Positions 1-8,516 of a stretch of DNA of 64,000 nucleotides are shown in pieces. Each line of letters starts with the position of its first letter. Positions within the stretch are counted from its first letter, which is position 1. Under the pieces are notes generated by a model. It worked only from the letters and a program-made list of their open reading frames with translations, was not told where the DNA came from and made no database searches. Source of the stretch: JBBROS01 sp965213855 (GTDB lineage Bacteria > Pseudomonadota > Alphaproteobacteria > Acetobacterales > Acetobacteraceae); contig CBDCAA010000003.1 of the NCBI GenBank assembly GCA_965213855.1, positions 152,763-216,762 on the forward strand, written 5' to 3'. The position numbers and the translations under genes are program-made.

Positions 1-414
1 GCGGCGCCAGTCGGCGCCGGTCGGCGTCGCGGCGCCGTGGTCGACGCTGCCAGCGGGCGGAAGTTGCCACAAGCCGGGCTGGTAGATCGATCCTGCGTGT
101 CGCCGGCCGATGACGATTCCGTCCGCACAGCAGAGCACGCCGCAGACGGCGACGCTGCGGACGTGGAGCTGGTTGAACAAGCTCGGGTCGGCCATTTGTG
201 CGACGACGCGGCGGTACTCGGTCCAGTGGCCGGTGATCAGGGCGGGGGTGACGGTCTCGGCACAGAAGACCCGTCCGTTGAACAGGGGATGGGTCTCGGT
301 GGCCCGGCGCCAGTGGGCTGCAACGGCATACTCGAGGAGCTCGGACAGGCGCGGCATGTCCCCGCTGATGCGTAACTCGATCTCCGGATCGAGCGGGATG
401 GTGCCCCATTGCAA
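1..414 (-). CDS. Partial NUDIX-like hydrolase, runs off the left edge
   Basis: An open minus-strand frame continues past base 1, so the C-terminus is missing. The visible ~138 residues have protein-like composition and a stretch around the motif GLWQLPPAGSVD that resembles the core entry of NUDIX hydrolases, preceded by a hydrophobic strand ending in ADGIVIGRRH. Family members hydrolyse nucleoside diphosphates linked to another moiety; the substrate cannot be told here because the NUDIX box lies outside the window. The start is uncertain: the only plausible initiator is TTG at 414, and the frame stays open upstream into the end of the neighbouring lipoprotein gene. Translation coupled to that gene is possible. 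Confidence 0.5.
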   Translation of the reverse strand, partial: MQWGTIPLDPEIELRISGDMPRLSELLEYAVAAHWRRATETHPLFNGRVFCAETVTPALITGHWTEYRRVVAQMADPSLFNQLHVRSVAVCGVLCCADGIVIGRRHAGSIYQPGLWQLPPAGSVDHGAATPTGADWRR

Positions 415-442
415 GGGCGGCCCCGTTGCCGGGGCGTCCGGA

Positions 443-982
443 TCAGTGCTCGGGGACGAAATGTTCGGTCACCTCGGCAGCGATGTAGCCGACTTTGCGG
501 ATGGTCGTACGGTTGAGCATGGAGCCATCGGGTTGGAGATACCACCACTGGTCCATGGTGACGTCCTTGAGGCTGTTGCCGGGGGAGAGGGCGAGGATCC
601 ATTGCCAGTGGAAGGCGCGGCCGGCAGCCTCGCCTGTGGCGGTGCCAACCATGTCGTTGGCGGTCGCTTCGAAGCGGCCGGGAGCAGTCCGGCGCATGTG
701 CCACTGACGGTTGACCGGCGGTTCGCCGCCAAGCGTGAGGCGCTGGGTCATCACGAGGCCATCCGGGCCTTCCGGGGCACCGGTGCAGTCGGTGGTGACA
801 ATGCTGGTCGGCTGGCCGGAGCGGTCCTCGAGCACACCCCAGGACCGGACGTGGCCGGTGAAGAAGCGTATCGGGTCGAATGTCGGCGGCATGTCCTTGA
901 ATCCGGCGACCGGGAGCGGGTCGCTGCAGGCCGACAGGGCCACGACGGCGAGAAGAATGACGGCACGGGTGGGCTGGGGCAT
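443..982 (-). CDS. DUF3833 family lipoprotein
   Basis: The 179-residue product starts with a lipoprotein signal: a hydrophobic stretch followed by the lipobox LSAC, so it is probably acylated and anchored in the envelope. The mature part shows the DUF3833 pattern: an FFTG-type segment, SWGVLEDRSG, a DMVGTATGEAAG loop, then QW and YLQPDGSMLNR near the end. I chose ATG at 982 because it places the signal peptide at the N-terminus; the frame is open further upstream but that extension looks non-coding. The function of DUF3833 is unknown. It sits just upstream of, and in line with, the partial NUDIX-like gene. Confidence 0.85.
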   Translation of the reverse strand: MPQPTRAVILLAVVALSACSDPLPVAGFKDMPPTFDPIRFFTGHVRSWGVLEDRSGQPTSIVTTDCTGAPEGPDGLVMTQRLTLGGEPPVNRQWHMRRTAPGRFEATANDMVGTATGEAAGRAFHWQWILALSPGNSLKDVTMDQWWYLQPDGSMLNRTTIRKVGYIAAEVTEHFVPEH

Positions 983-1072
983 GAACGAGTAAGGCCCGAC
1001 ATCGGGACGAGCGTCCAGATGCCGGGCCTCGCTGGCCGCCCCTCCTTGCGGAAGGGACGGCGTTGGCAACGC

Positions 1073-2140
1073 TTACTTGCGGGGCGTGTTGGCGCCGCTG
1101 GTCGACGCACCAGGCGTTGCGTTCGGGTTGACCGTCTTGGTCGTGCCCGTGACGCCGCCGAGGGTGCCGGTCTTGCTGGCCGTGTCGCCCTCGATCTCGA
1201 CTTCGGTCTTACGGACCGTGTCGTGGATCGTCTCGACGCGGTCAGAGGCCTCCTTGCGCAGGCCGATCTCTTCCACGACGCGGGCCTCCTTGCTGACAAC
1301 GGCCTCCTCGGATGTGGCGCGCGCCTCGATGGTCCGCTCCTCGAAGGCGCCGAAGTCCGCGGCGCTGGCCGGGCGGTCGACCGGGTGACGCTCGATCCCG
1401 ACCCGCTCCTCGTGAAGCGTGATCCTCTCCTCGATCGGGCGCTCGACGATATAGCTGCGAATGCGGACGGCACCCGCGGCAACCTCACGCTTGCCGACGC
1501 GGAGACGCTCCTCCATCACCTTCAACGTGTCGTTGCCCGTGACCGGCGTCGCCGCCGCGGTGCCGGCGAGGCCCATCGCGGTCGCGCCGGTCGTGGCACC
1601 GGCAACGCCGGTGGTGTAGCCGGTGTTCAGGCCGGCATCGACGGCATGGCCGGCGGTCGCGGTGTTGGAGGTCGAGGTGCCGACGGCGGAACCGGTCGTG
1701 TCGTATCCGGTCTGGCGCCACTCTTCGAGCTTCGCGTCGAAGTCGAGCGGGTCGGTGCTTTCCAGCACGTGGATCAAGTGCTGCCGATCCATCGTATGAT
1801 CAGGGGTGACAACGAGCATCGAATGTCCGCGCGAGATAGCGGTGTTGTACGTCGACCGATCCTCATCGGGGACAAACAGGCTCTTGATGGAGCCCCAAAG
1901 GCCCTCGTCGTCCACCGACGAAGTGGACGTCGAGGCGTCACCTGCCAACCCGCGGCCGACGACGTGCATCGCGGCGCTCGAAAACCCGGCTGCCTCCAGG
2001 GTCTGCATGGCAGAGCGGGCCTGCGCGTCCGTCTCGTAGAGTGCAACGATCTGGTTATCGTGAACGGTCGGGTCGTAAAGACCGGTATCGTGGGCCGCAG
2101 CCTGGTTCAGGCCCATAGCGTCGTGCGTCGTACCACTCAT
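1073..2140 (-). CDS. YsnF/AvaK-type DUF2382 stress protein
   Basis: 355 residues. The N-terminal ~130 residues resemble the general-stress GSP17M/YflT-like domain (LYETDAQARSAMQTLEAAGF, IKSLFVPDEDRSTY). An Ala/Gly/Thr-rich linker follows (about 150-215), then a DUF2382 domain with charged repeats such as VMEERLRVGKREVAAGAV, HEERVGIERHPVDRP and a C-terminal KTEVEIE segment. Such proteins appear in general stress responses and are not enzymes as far as is known. The next gene upstream (2153-2581) carries a second DUF2382 domain on the same strand 12 bases away, so the two form an operon-like pair. Confidence 0.85.
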   Translation of the reverse strand: MSGTTHDAMGLNQAAAHDTGLYDPTVHDNQIVALYETDAQARSAMQTLEAAGFSSAAMHVVGRGLAGDASTSTSSVDDEGLWGSIKSLFVPDEDRSTYNTAISRGHSMLVVTPDHTMDRQHLIHVLESTDPLDFDAKLEEWRQTGYDTTGSAVGTSTSNTATAGHAVDAGLNTGYTTGVAGATTGATAMGLAGTAAATPVTGNDTLKVMEERLRVGKREVAAGAVRIRSYIVERPIEERITLHEERVGIERHPVDRPASAADFGAFEERTIEARATSEEAVVSKEARVVEEIGLRKEASDRVETIHDTVRKTEVEIEGDTASKTGTLGGVTGTTKTVNPNATPGASTSGANTPRK

Positions 2141-2152
2141 CGAGTTGTTCCT

Positions 2153-2581
2153 TCAGTTGTCGAGTTGATTGGCTGGATTGTTGACGTATTCGACTTCCGC
2201 ATGTTCCCGGCGCAAGCTGACTGTCTCGCGCGTCGCCTGTTCCGTCTGGTCAATCCGAACCCTGAGTTCTTCGGTCAAGAACAGACGCTTCTCGGTGACC
2301 AGGCGCTCCTCAAACACTGGGATGACGGTCACATTGCCCTCTTGCCGGATCGTCGGCACGTCCGCGACGAACATGCCCATGGGTACGCGGTCAATAAGGA
2401 TATGCTGCCGCTTGAGTAACGCCTCGACCGTCTCCTCATGTTGTGTGACGGATACATGTATTCGAGCCAAGCCGGACGTCACCGTCCGTTTCCCGATGCT
2501 GATACTCTCAGCCAACACCGGGATCATGACTTCGGTCGTCGACGCAGAAGGTTCGGAGTCGACGGGTTCTATCGAAGCCAA
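2153..2581 (-). CDS. DUF2382 domain protein with TTG start
   Basis: 142 residues that are almost entirely a DUF2382/YsnF-type domain: IPVLAESISIGKRTV, RVPMGMFVADVPTIRQEGN, IPVFEERLVTEKRLFLTEEL and REHAEVEYVNN. I chose TTG at 2581 because an AGGAGG ribosome site lies about 6 bases before it and the protein then begins directly before the domain. The longer frame, up to 2701, adds a Cys- and Arg-rich stretch that does not look like coding sequence. Paired with the larger DUF2382 protein downstream; a stress-response role is inferred from family only. Confidence 0.75.
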   Translation of the reverse strand: MASIEPVDSEPSASTTEVMIPVLAESISIGKRTVTSGLARIHVSVTQHEETVEALLKRQHILIDRVPMGMFVADVPTIRQEGNVTVIPVFEERLVTEKRLFLTEELRVRIDQTEQATRETVSLRREHAEVEYVNNPANQLDN

Positions 2582-2721
2582 GACCCCTCCTGTCTGCGGT
2601 GTGCGGACTGAGCGCGCGGCCTGGGAGCGAGTTCGTGCGATTACGCAAAGGTGAGCGTCACTTGCGCATCCACCGCCGACACACGGCCAGTGGCCATTCA
2701 CAGGGCTCTGACAGCAGGCGA

Positions 2722-3681
2722 TCAGGCCGGGGCTGTGATGGCATCGATGGCGGCAAGCTCGTCAGGCGTGAGGCGCCATGAACCGGCCGCGACGTTGGCG
2801 ACGATCTGCTCGGGCCGGGTTGCGCCTGCGATCACGCTGGCCACGGGCGGACGGGCGAGCAGCCAGGAAAAGGCGAGTTCGAGGATGGTATGGCCGTGGG
2901 CCGTCGCGAAATCCTCGAGCTTTTCGGCGACCGCCCAGTTGCGGTCCGTCAAGTAACGGTCCGCCAGCCGCGCGGTCTTGGTCAGGCGGGCGTCGGCCGG
3001 CATGGGTGTGTTGCGCTTGTACTTCCCGGTGAGGAGGCCTGACGCGAGCGGGAAGTAGGGCAGCAGGCCAAGGCCGTACTCGCGCATGGCGGGCATCAGG
3101 TCGGACTCGTGGTCGCGGACCAAGAGGCTGACCTCGTCCTGGCAGGAGATGAAGCCGGAGAGGTTGTGCGTGCGGGCGGTCCAGGCAGCCTCGACCACCT
3201 GCCAGGCGGGCAAGTTGCTGCAGCCATAGTAGCGGATCTTGCCGGCGCGGGTCAGGTCCTCGAGGGCGCGCAGCGTTTCCTCGATCGGGGTGAGCGGGTC
3301 AGGGCGGTGCTGCTGGTAGAGGTCGATCCAGTCGGTGCGGAGGCGTTTCAGGCTCGCCTCGACGGCGGCGACGATGTAGCGGCGGCTGGCACCCTTCAGG
3401 GTCTCGGCGCCTTCGTTGCCGGGCTCGTCCATGGGCATGCCGAACTTGCTGGCCAGCACGATGTCCTTGCGCCTTGCGCCGAGCAGTTCGCCGAGGACGG
3501 TCTCGGAGCCGCCGCGGTCGCCGTAGACGTCGGCGGTGTCGAACAGGGTGATCCCGGCGTCGAGTGCGGCGTGGACCACGCGGCGGCTGGCGTCGAGGTC
3601 GATCCGGCCGCCGAAGTTGTTGCAGCCGAGGCCGATGGCCGAGACGCGGAGGCCGGAGCGGCCGAGATTTCGGGTTTCCAT
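2722..3681 (-). CDS. Aldo/keto reductase
   Basis: 319 residues with the (beta/alpha)8 AKR fold: the N-terminal strand RNLGRSGLRVSAIGLGCNNF, the FDTADVYG motif holding the catalytic Asp and Tyr, the ASKFG lysine, LYQQHRPD with the active-site His, the mid-protein segment YYGCSN, and the C-terminal NADPH-binding segment SVIAGATRPEQI. It should reduce a carbonyl substrate with NADPH; the substrate is unknown. Its ATG overlaps the stop of the glutathionyl-hydroquinone reductase gene by one base (TGATG), indicating coupled translation and perhaps a shared role in handling quinones or reactive carbonyls. Confidence 0.9.
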   Translation of the reverse strand: METRNLGRSGLRVSAIGLGCNNFGGRIDLDASRRVVHAALDAGITLFDTADVYGDRGGSETVLGELLGARRKDIVLASKFGMPMDEPGNEGAETLKGASRRYIVAAVEASLKRLRTDWIDLYQQHRPDPLTPIEETLRALEDLTRAGKIRYYGCSNLPAWQVVEAAWTARTHNLSGFISCQDEVSLLVRDHESDLMPAMREYGLGLLPYFPLASGLLTGKYKRNTPMPADARLTKTARLADRYLTDRNWAVAEKLEDFATAHGHTILELAFSWLLARPPVASVIAGATRPEQIVANVAAGSWRLTPDELAAIDAITAPA

Positions 3682-4643
3682 CAGGCGTAGAGCACTCCTC
3701 GGCTGCGGATGTGGGGCGAGTCCCAGTCCAGCTCGGGACCGACGGGGACGATGCCGTGCGGGTTTATGGTCGGGTGGCTGGTGTAGTAGTGGCCCTTGAT
3801 ATGCGTGAAGTCGACGGTCGGCTTGACGCCGGGCTGGGCGTAGAGGTCGCGCGCGTATCCCCACAGGTTGCGGTAGTCGGCGAGGCGGCGAAGGTTGCAC
3901 TTGAAGTGGCCGACGTAGACGGCGTCGAAGCGGAGCAGGGTCGTGAACAGGCGCCAGTCGGCTTCGGTGATGATGTCGCCGCAGAGATAGCGGCGATGGG
4001 CGAGGCGGTCGTCCAGCCAGTCGAGGCTGTCGAACAGCGGATAGACCGCGGCTTCGTAGGCGGCCTGGGTGGTCGCGAAACCGGCCTTGTAGACGCCGTT
4101 GTTGACGGTCCCGTAGATGCGTTCGTTGAGCGCGTCGATCTCGGGGCGAAGGGGTTCGGGGTAGAAGTCCCCGAGCGCTGCGCCGAACGGGTCGAAGGCG
4201 GTGCCGAGCATGCGGATGATCTCGCTGCTCTCGTTGCTGACGATCGTTTCCGCGCGCGTATCCCACAGGATTGGGACGGTGACCCGGGTCGTGATGGCGG
4301 GGTCGGCGCGGGTGTAGATTTCGTGCAGGTATCGGGCGCCGTACGGGTCGGGGATGACGCCGGGGCCCGGTTCGAAGGTCCAGCCTTGGGCGCCCATGTG
4401 CCAGTGCACGACGGCGATGGGGAGCATGTGTTCGAGGCCCTTGAGGGCGCGGATGATGAGGGTTCGGTGCGCCCAGGGGCAGGCGAGGGACACATAGAGG
4501 CGATACCGGCCGGGTTCGGCGGGGAACGGGCCGTGCGGACCGAGCTGATCGCGGAACTTGCTCTCGGTGCGCTGGAAGGCGCCACCGGTCTCCGATGTGT
4601 CGTGCCACTGGTCCTGCCAGTGGCCGTCAATGAGCAGGCCCAT
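3681..4643 (-). CDS. Glutathionyl-hydroquinone reductase (ECM4/YqjG-type GST)
   Basis: 320 residues, the usual length of the Xi-class GST family. The catalytic Cys55 lies in SLACPWAHR, the family hallmark CPWAHR. Further family marks are the TVPILWDT strand, VSNESSEIIRM, the C-terminal helix motif NNGVYKAGFA and GDIITEADWRLFTTLLRFD. The family removes glutathione from glutathionyl-hydroquinones. It forms an overlapping pair with the aldo/keto reductase downstream. Confidence 0.93.
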   Translation of the reverse strand: MGLLIDGHWQDQWHDTSETGGAFQRTESKFRDQLGPHGPFPAEPGRYRLYVSLACPWAHRTLIIRALKGLEHMLPIAVVHWHMGAQGWTFEPGPGVIPDPYGARYLHEIYTRADPAITTRVTVPILWDTRAETIVSNESSEIIRMLGTAFDPFGAALGDFYPEPLRPEIDALNERIYGTVNNGVYKAGFATTQAAYEAAVYPLFDSLDWLDDRLAHRRYLCGDIITEADWRLFTTLLRFDAVYVGHFKCNLRRLADYRNLWGYARDLYAQPGVKPTVDFTHIKGHYYTSHPTINPHGIVPVGPELDWDSPHIRSRGVLYA

Positions 4644-4699
4644 GGAGGAAACGTCCGGCTTGGGATTTTGGGAGTATGGGTCTCACCCATACGGCGGAG

Positions 4700-5416
4700 C
4701 TAAGCCTTGGGGGGTGGGCGGTTCTCGGCGATCTCGTTGATGAGCTTGCGGGTGATGGCCTCACCGAAAGCGGCGAAGTCGTGGATCTCGACGACGAAGC
4801 TGCCGGGGCCGCCGGTCACGTTGTTGCGATACCATTCGGCGAGGCCGCCCGGCGGCTGCACGTGAGCGAAGGTGTAGCTCACGGGGTGGTCGTTGATGAT
4901 GGCCAGGCCGTTGATGATGACGCCGGCGCGCAAGGCGTCGTCGCGGGCGGCGGAGGCGTCGCGGCCGGCATTGTTGGTGCCGTCGCCGGCGACGTCGATC
5001 ACGCGGCGGCTGGTCTCGAGCGGGGCCTCGCCGATCAGGGTCATGGCGTGGTCGATGCCGGCGCTGATGCTGGTCCGGCCATAGAAGGAGCGGGGCGCGT
5101 TGGCGATGGTGTCGGCCATGGCGCGGGCGCTGTCGGCGTCGCGGACGATGGTCCAGTCCATGACGGTCTTGACCTCGTAGGAGCCGGCGAACTCCACGTA
5201 GGAGACGGCGATGGCGCCCAGCGGGCCGTTGTGGATAGCGGCGAGGACGCGGGGGTCCTGGAAGGCGGCGCTGTATCCGCGTTTCTGCAGATCGAACTCG
5301 CTGTCATCGATGCTGCGTGAGACGTCGCTGACGAGGACGAGTTCGAGGTCCACGGACTCGGCGGCGCGGGCGGCAGGGGAAAAGAACAGGAGAAGCAGGA
5401 GGGCTGCGGCGCGCAT
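4700..5416 (-). CDS. DUF1194 vWA-like secreted protein
   Basis: 238 residues with a cleavable signal peptide (hydrophobic run ending ARAAES) and a von Willebrand factor A-like DUF1194 domain. The metal-site motif is seen as VSDVSRSID (Asp-x-Ser-x-Ser arrangement), with FYGRTSISAGIDHA and VIDVAGDGTNNAG as the later conserved loops. Likely periplasmic and binds a divalent cation or a protein partner; the role is unknown. A GGAGG-type ribosome site precedes the ATG. It stands alone, with 56 bases to the neighbouring GHR gene. Confidence 0.88.
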   Translation of the reverse strand: MRAAALLLLLFFSPAARAAESVDLELVLVSDVSRSIDDSEFDLQKRGYSAAFQDPRVLAAIHNGPLGAIAVSYVEFAGSYEVKTVMDWTIVRDADSARAMADTIANAPRSFYGRTSISAGIDHAMTLIGEAPLETSRRVIDVAGDGTNNAGRDASAARDDALRAGVIINGLAIINDHPVSYTFAHVQPPGGLAEWYRNNVTGGPGSFVVEIHDFAAFGEAITRKLINEIAENRPPPKA

Positions 5417-5513
5417 GGGGACACCTCCGGACGGAAGAAGTGATCGTGACGCGTGTCCCGGGGTGGAGGAAGGAGAATCGCGTGCGGTGTTGCGGATGTG
5501 TTTGCGGGCTGAG

Positions 5514-6152
5514 CTACTGGCTGGCCCAGATGATGCGATGGATCCAGGCGACCTCCGACAGGTCGAAGCTGCGGTCGCGATGGGCGGGGTTGAGGCTTTT
5601 CAATTCGATGCGGCGGGCCGAGCGGCGGGCGAGCTGCTTGGCCATCACTTCGCCGGCGTTGGTGCGGGCGACGACGCGGTCGCCGCGGCGGATGGGTGCG
5701 GCGGGGGAGACGACGACGAGGTCGCCATCGCGGAGCACCGGCTCCATGCTGTCGCCGGCAATCTCGAGCGCGTACGCGTGGGGGTCGCCGATTTCAGGCA
5801 GGCTCATCTCGTCCCATCCACCGCCGACGGGGAAGCCGGCGTCGTCGAAGAAGCCGTCGCCGCCAGCCTGGGCGAAGCCGAGCAGCGGCACGCGGCGGGG
5901 CGGCCGGGCGGAGCTGACGGTGCGGTTGCCGGTGACAAGGGCGGTGAACTGCTCGAGGCTGGCGCCGGTCGCGTCGAGCACCTTGGCGAGGCTCTCGCTG
6001 CTGGGCCAGCGGGCGCGGCCGTCAGGCATGCGGCGCTTGCTCGGGTTGAAGGTCGTCGGGTCGAGGCCGGACCGCTTGGCGAGGCCCGAGGCGGAAAGGC
6101 CATACTCGGCCGCAAGCGTGTCGAGCGCGCGCCAGATGTCGTCGTGCTTCAT
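5514..6152 (-). CDS. S24/LexA-type transcriptional repressor
   Basis: 212 residues. Residues 1-70 form a helix-turn-helix domain (SASGLAKRSGLDPTTF, SSESLAKVLDATG). Residues 88-212 form an S24 peptidase domain with the predicted catalytic Ser135 in AGDSMEP and Lys172 in VMAKQL. This architecture is that of C2/CI-like repressors that can self-cleave on RecA activation, but HTH plus S24 proteins of this size are also common housekeeping regulators in Alphaproteobacteria. The regulon is not visible. Two CTAGGAA direct repeats in its own upstream region suggest autoregulation. Confidence 0.9.
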   Translation of the reverse strand: MKHDDIWRALDTLAAEYGLSASGLAKRSGLDPTTFNPSKRRMPDGRARWPSSESLAKVLDATGASLEQFTALVTGNRTVSSARPPRRVPLLGFAQAGGDGFFDDAGFPVGGGWDEMSLPEIGDPHAYALEIAGDSMEPVLRDGDLVVVSPAAPIRRGDRVVARTNAGEVMAKQLARRSARRIELKSLNPAHRDRSFDLSEVAWIHRIIWASQ

Positions 6153-6204
6153 AGCGGCCTCGGGCCTTGCGCAGCGGTTGTCGCCGGGATCATGGCAGGA
6201 AAAC

Positions 6205-6270
6205 CCTACCTAGGAATTAACGCCAACACAACTAGGAAAGAGACCCTTTTTGGATTCCTCGGGGAATTAG
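6205..6270. promoter_or_regulatory. Candidate operator/promoter of the S24 repressor
   Basis: Two identical CTAGGAA copies start at 6210 and 6232, exactly 22 bases (two helical turns) apart. The first is part of a CCTAGG palindrome. A further inverted repeat ATTCC-TCGG-GGAAT lies at 6254-6267, and an AT-rich patch (6278-6287) follows. The stretch is markedly more AT-rich than its surroundings and lies directly upstream of the repressor gene. Binding by the repressor is inferred from position and spacing only. Confidence 0.45.
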
Positions 6271-6283
6271 GACTCGACCTATA

Positions 6284-6538
6284 TTATGGCGCGAGGTGGA
6301 GGATCTCGGAGGCGTGCCGGGCATGGCCGGCCGCGGTGACGCCCAGGCGGGAGTCGGGCCGGGTAGCGGCAAACCCCATCGCGACGAGCCGGTCGAGGCA
6401 GGGGCCATCTTTGAGGCCGGGCGGACGGCCGTCGGCCGCGGCCAGCACGAGGCGATGGAGGGCGGCGCGACAGCAGGTCTCGAGGTAGGGTTCGTTCCAC
6501 ACGGGCGGGACCGTAATGGGCGGTCGTGGACTTCTCAA
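6284..6538 (-). CDS. Small conserved-looking protein of unknown function
   Basis: 84 residues, unrecognised. It has a helical middle (LETCCRAALHRLVLAAADGRP) and a C-terminus of winged-helix character (RLVAMGFAATRPDSRLGVTAAGHARHASEIL). The pattern 'aromatic-T-x3-R-L-G-V-T-AAGHARHA' looks like the beta-wing and final helix of a small DNA-binding protein, but this is by eye. It lies upstream of and in line with the S24 repressor gene. Confidence 0.5.
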   Translation of the reverse strand: MRSPRPPITVPPVWNEPYLETCCRAALHRLVLAAADGRPPGLKDGPCLDRLVAMGFAATRPDSRLGVTAAGHARHASEILHLAP

Positions 6539-6567
6539 GCGGTTGGGGATGGGGCAGAGACCGAGGC

Positions 6568-7611
6568 ATGACCCCTTCCATCGCGACTGCCCTGTCCCCG
6601 ATGCTGCGCCGGTTGGACGCGGAGCGGGCGCATCGGCTGGCGATCCTGGCGCTACGGCTCGGGCTGGCAGGCGGTGGCCCCGTGAAGGACGACCCGGCGC
6701 TCGCGATCGAGGCGCTCGGCTTGCGGTTCCGCAACCCGATCGGGCTCGCGGCCGGGTTCGACAAGGAGGCGCAGGCGGTACGGGGGCTGTCGCGGCTGGG
6801 GTTCGGCTTCGTCGAGACCGGGACGGTGACGCCGCTGCCGCAGGCAGGCAACCCTGCGCCCCGGGTGTTCCGGCTGGAGCACGACCGGGCGGTGATCAAC
6901 CGGTACGGCCTGAACAGCCGGGGGCTGGAGGCGACCGTGGCGCGGCTGGCGGCGCTGCCGCGACGGCGGGCGGCCCCAATCGGGGCGAATGTCGGGATCA
7001 ACAAGAGTGGCGCGGATCCGGAGCGGGACTATCCGGCGCTGGTCGCGGCGGTGTCGCCCTATGCGGACTACGTGGTGATCAACGTGAGTTCGCCGAACAC
7101 GCCGGGGCTGCGGGACCTGCAAGGCGAGGATCAGCTGCGGCGCATCCTGGCCGCAGTGCGGGACGCCGTGCCGGTGCGGCCGCCGCTGCTGGTGAAGGTG
7201 GCGCCGGACTTGCCGGAAGCCGGGCTGGCGGCGGTGGTGGAGGCGGCGGTGGCTCATGGGATCGACGGGCTGATCGTGGCGAACACGACGATCGCGCGGC
7301 CGAACACGCTGCGGTCGATGCACGCCCGGGAGGTGGGCGGGCTGTCGGGCGCGCCGCTGCTAGTGCCGAGCACGGCGATGCTGGCGCGGGCGCACGCGCT
7401 GTCGGGCGGGCGGCTGACGCTGATCGGGTGCGGCGGCGTGGCGACAGGGGCGGACGTGCTGGCGAAGCTGCGGGCGGGGGCGCGGCTGGTGCAGCTCTAT
7501 ACGGCGTTCGCGTATGACGGCCCGGCGCTGGTCGGGCGGCTGAAGCGGGAGCTGCTGATGGCGATGCGGGCGGAGGGGTTCGGGACGGTGGCCGAAGCGG
7601 TGGGTGCATGA
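6568..7611 (+). CDS. pyrD: Dihydroorotate dehydrogenase (quinone), class 2
   Basis: 347 residues. Catalyses dihydroorotate to orotate in pyrimidine synthesis with a membrane quinone as acceptor. Class 2 is shown by the N-terminal amphipathic helix region (RLDAERAHRLAILALRLG) ahead of the barrel and by the catalytic serine motif NVSSPNTPGLR. Other marks are NPIGLAAGFDK, FVETGTVTPLPQAGNPAPR, INRYGLNSRG, GANVGINK, and the FMN phosphate site IGCGGVATG. ATG at 6568 is preferred over an earlier in-frame ATG because it starts where family members start. The stop overlaps the next gene's start by four bases (ATGA). Confidence 0.95.
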   Translation: MTPSIATALSPMLRRLDAERAHRLAILALRLGLAGGGPVKDDPALAIEALGLRFRNPIGLAAGFDKEAQAVRGLSRLGFGFVETGTVTPLPQAGNPAPRVFRLEHDRAVINRYGLNSRGLEATVARLAALPRRRAAPIGANVGINKSGADPERDYPALVAAVSPYADYVVINVSSPNTPGLRDLQGEDQLRRILAAVRDAVPVRPPLLVKVAPDLPEAGLAAVVEAAVAHGIDGLIVANTTIARPNTLRSMHAREVGGLSGAPLLVPSTAMLARAHALSGGRLTLIGCGGVATGADVLAKLRAGARLVQLYTAFAYDGPALVGRLKRELLMAMRAEGFGTVAEAVGA

Positions 7612-8459
7612 GACATCTGGACGGGATCGGGCCGCTGGTGCCGGACTATGACGGCTTCATCCTGGACCTGTGGGGGGTCGTGCATGACGGGGTGCGGCCG
7701 TATCCCGGGGCCCGGGATACGCTGCTGCGGCTGCGGGCGGCGGGGAAGCGGGTCGTGCTGCTGTCGAACGCGCCGCGGCGGGCGGAGCCGGTGCGGGTGC
7801 AGTTGCGGGAGATGGGGATCGAGGGTGGCCTATACGACGGCGTCATGACGTCGGGCGAGGCGAGCCATCTGCTGCTGCGGGACCGGCCGGACGATTGGGC
7901 GCGGCGGCTGGGGCGGCACGTGTTCCATCTGGGGCCGGAGCGCGACCGGAATGTCGTGCACGGGCTGGACTTGGTGATGGTCGACGATCCAGCTGGGGCG
8001 AGCTGTGTGCTGAACACCGGGCCGGACGACCATCTGGACCCGGCCGACCCGGCGACGTTCGACCCGGTGCTGCAAGCGTGCGCCGCGGCCGGGTTGCCGA
8101 TGGTGTGCGCCAACCCGGACCTGGAGGTGATCCGGGGCGGGGTGCGGGTGGTGTGCGCGGGCACGCTGGCGGCACGGTATGCGGAGATGGGGGGCGAGGT
8201 GCGGAGCCTGGGCAAACCGGATCCGCTGATCTACGGGCCGGTGCTGGACATGCTGGGCGTGACGCGGGCGCGCGTGCTTGCGGTAGGCGACGCGTTGCGG
8301 ACGGATATCGCCGGGGCGGCGGCCGCAAAGGTTGCGTCGTGCTGGGTGCTGGGCGGGCTGCACGGGGAGGCGCTGGCCGGGGACCGTGCGGCGGTCGAGG
8401 CGGAGGCGGCGCGGGCGGGCCTGGCGCCGGTGGCGGTGGTGCCGACGTTCGTGTGGTAA
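7608..8459 (+). CDS. HAD-superfamily class IIA hydrolase (TIGR01459-type)
   Basis: 283 residues. The motif I segment FILDLWGVVHDG holds the nucleophile Asp20; DLWGV rather than DxDG is typical of this subfamily. Motif II is LLSNAPR, and the C-terminal Lys/Asp motifs are GKPDPLIYGP and VLAVGDALRTDIAGA. It probably dephosphorylates a small phosphorylated metabolite; the substrate is unknown. Coupled to pyrD by an ATGA overlap. Confidence 0.9.
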   Translation: MRHLDGIGPLVPDYDGFILDLWGVVHDGVRPYPGARDTLLRLRAAGKRVVLLSNAPRRAEPVRVQLREMGIEGGLYDGVMTSGEASHLLLRDRPDDWARRLGRHVFHLGPERDRNVVHGLDLVMVDDPAGASCVLNTGPDDHLDPADPATFDPVLQACAAAGLPMVCANPDLEVIRGGVRVVCAGTLAARYAEMGGEVRSLGKPDPLIYGPVLDMLGVTRARVLAVGDALRTDIAGAAAAKVASCWVLGGLHGEALAGDRAAVEAEAARAGLAPVAVVPTFVW

Positions 8460-8475
8460 GGCGCTGACTGCGAGG

Positions 8476-8510
8476 CCCCTCACTCCAACCCCTTCCCGCA
8501 AGCGGGAGAG
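8476..8510. repeat. REP-like palindromic repeat (copy 1)
   Basis: Pyrimidine-rich lead CCCCTCACTCCAACCCCTT followed by the hairpin CCCGCAAGCGGG and GAG. Related copies lie at 19547-19586 and, more divergent, 24385-24417. It sits between two convergent genes, where it may also serve as a transcription terminator. Such elements are dispersed in many GC-rich alphaproteobacterial genomes. Confidence 0.6.
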
Positions 8511-8516
8511 CGGGCG

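Noticed and set aside
110..2419. A 769-codon open frame on the plus strand
   Set aside because: It is antisense to the DUF3833 and DUF2382 genes; its composition is the mirror of theirs and shows no domain. Long antisense frames are expected at this GC content.
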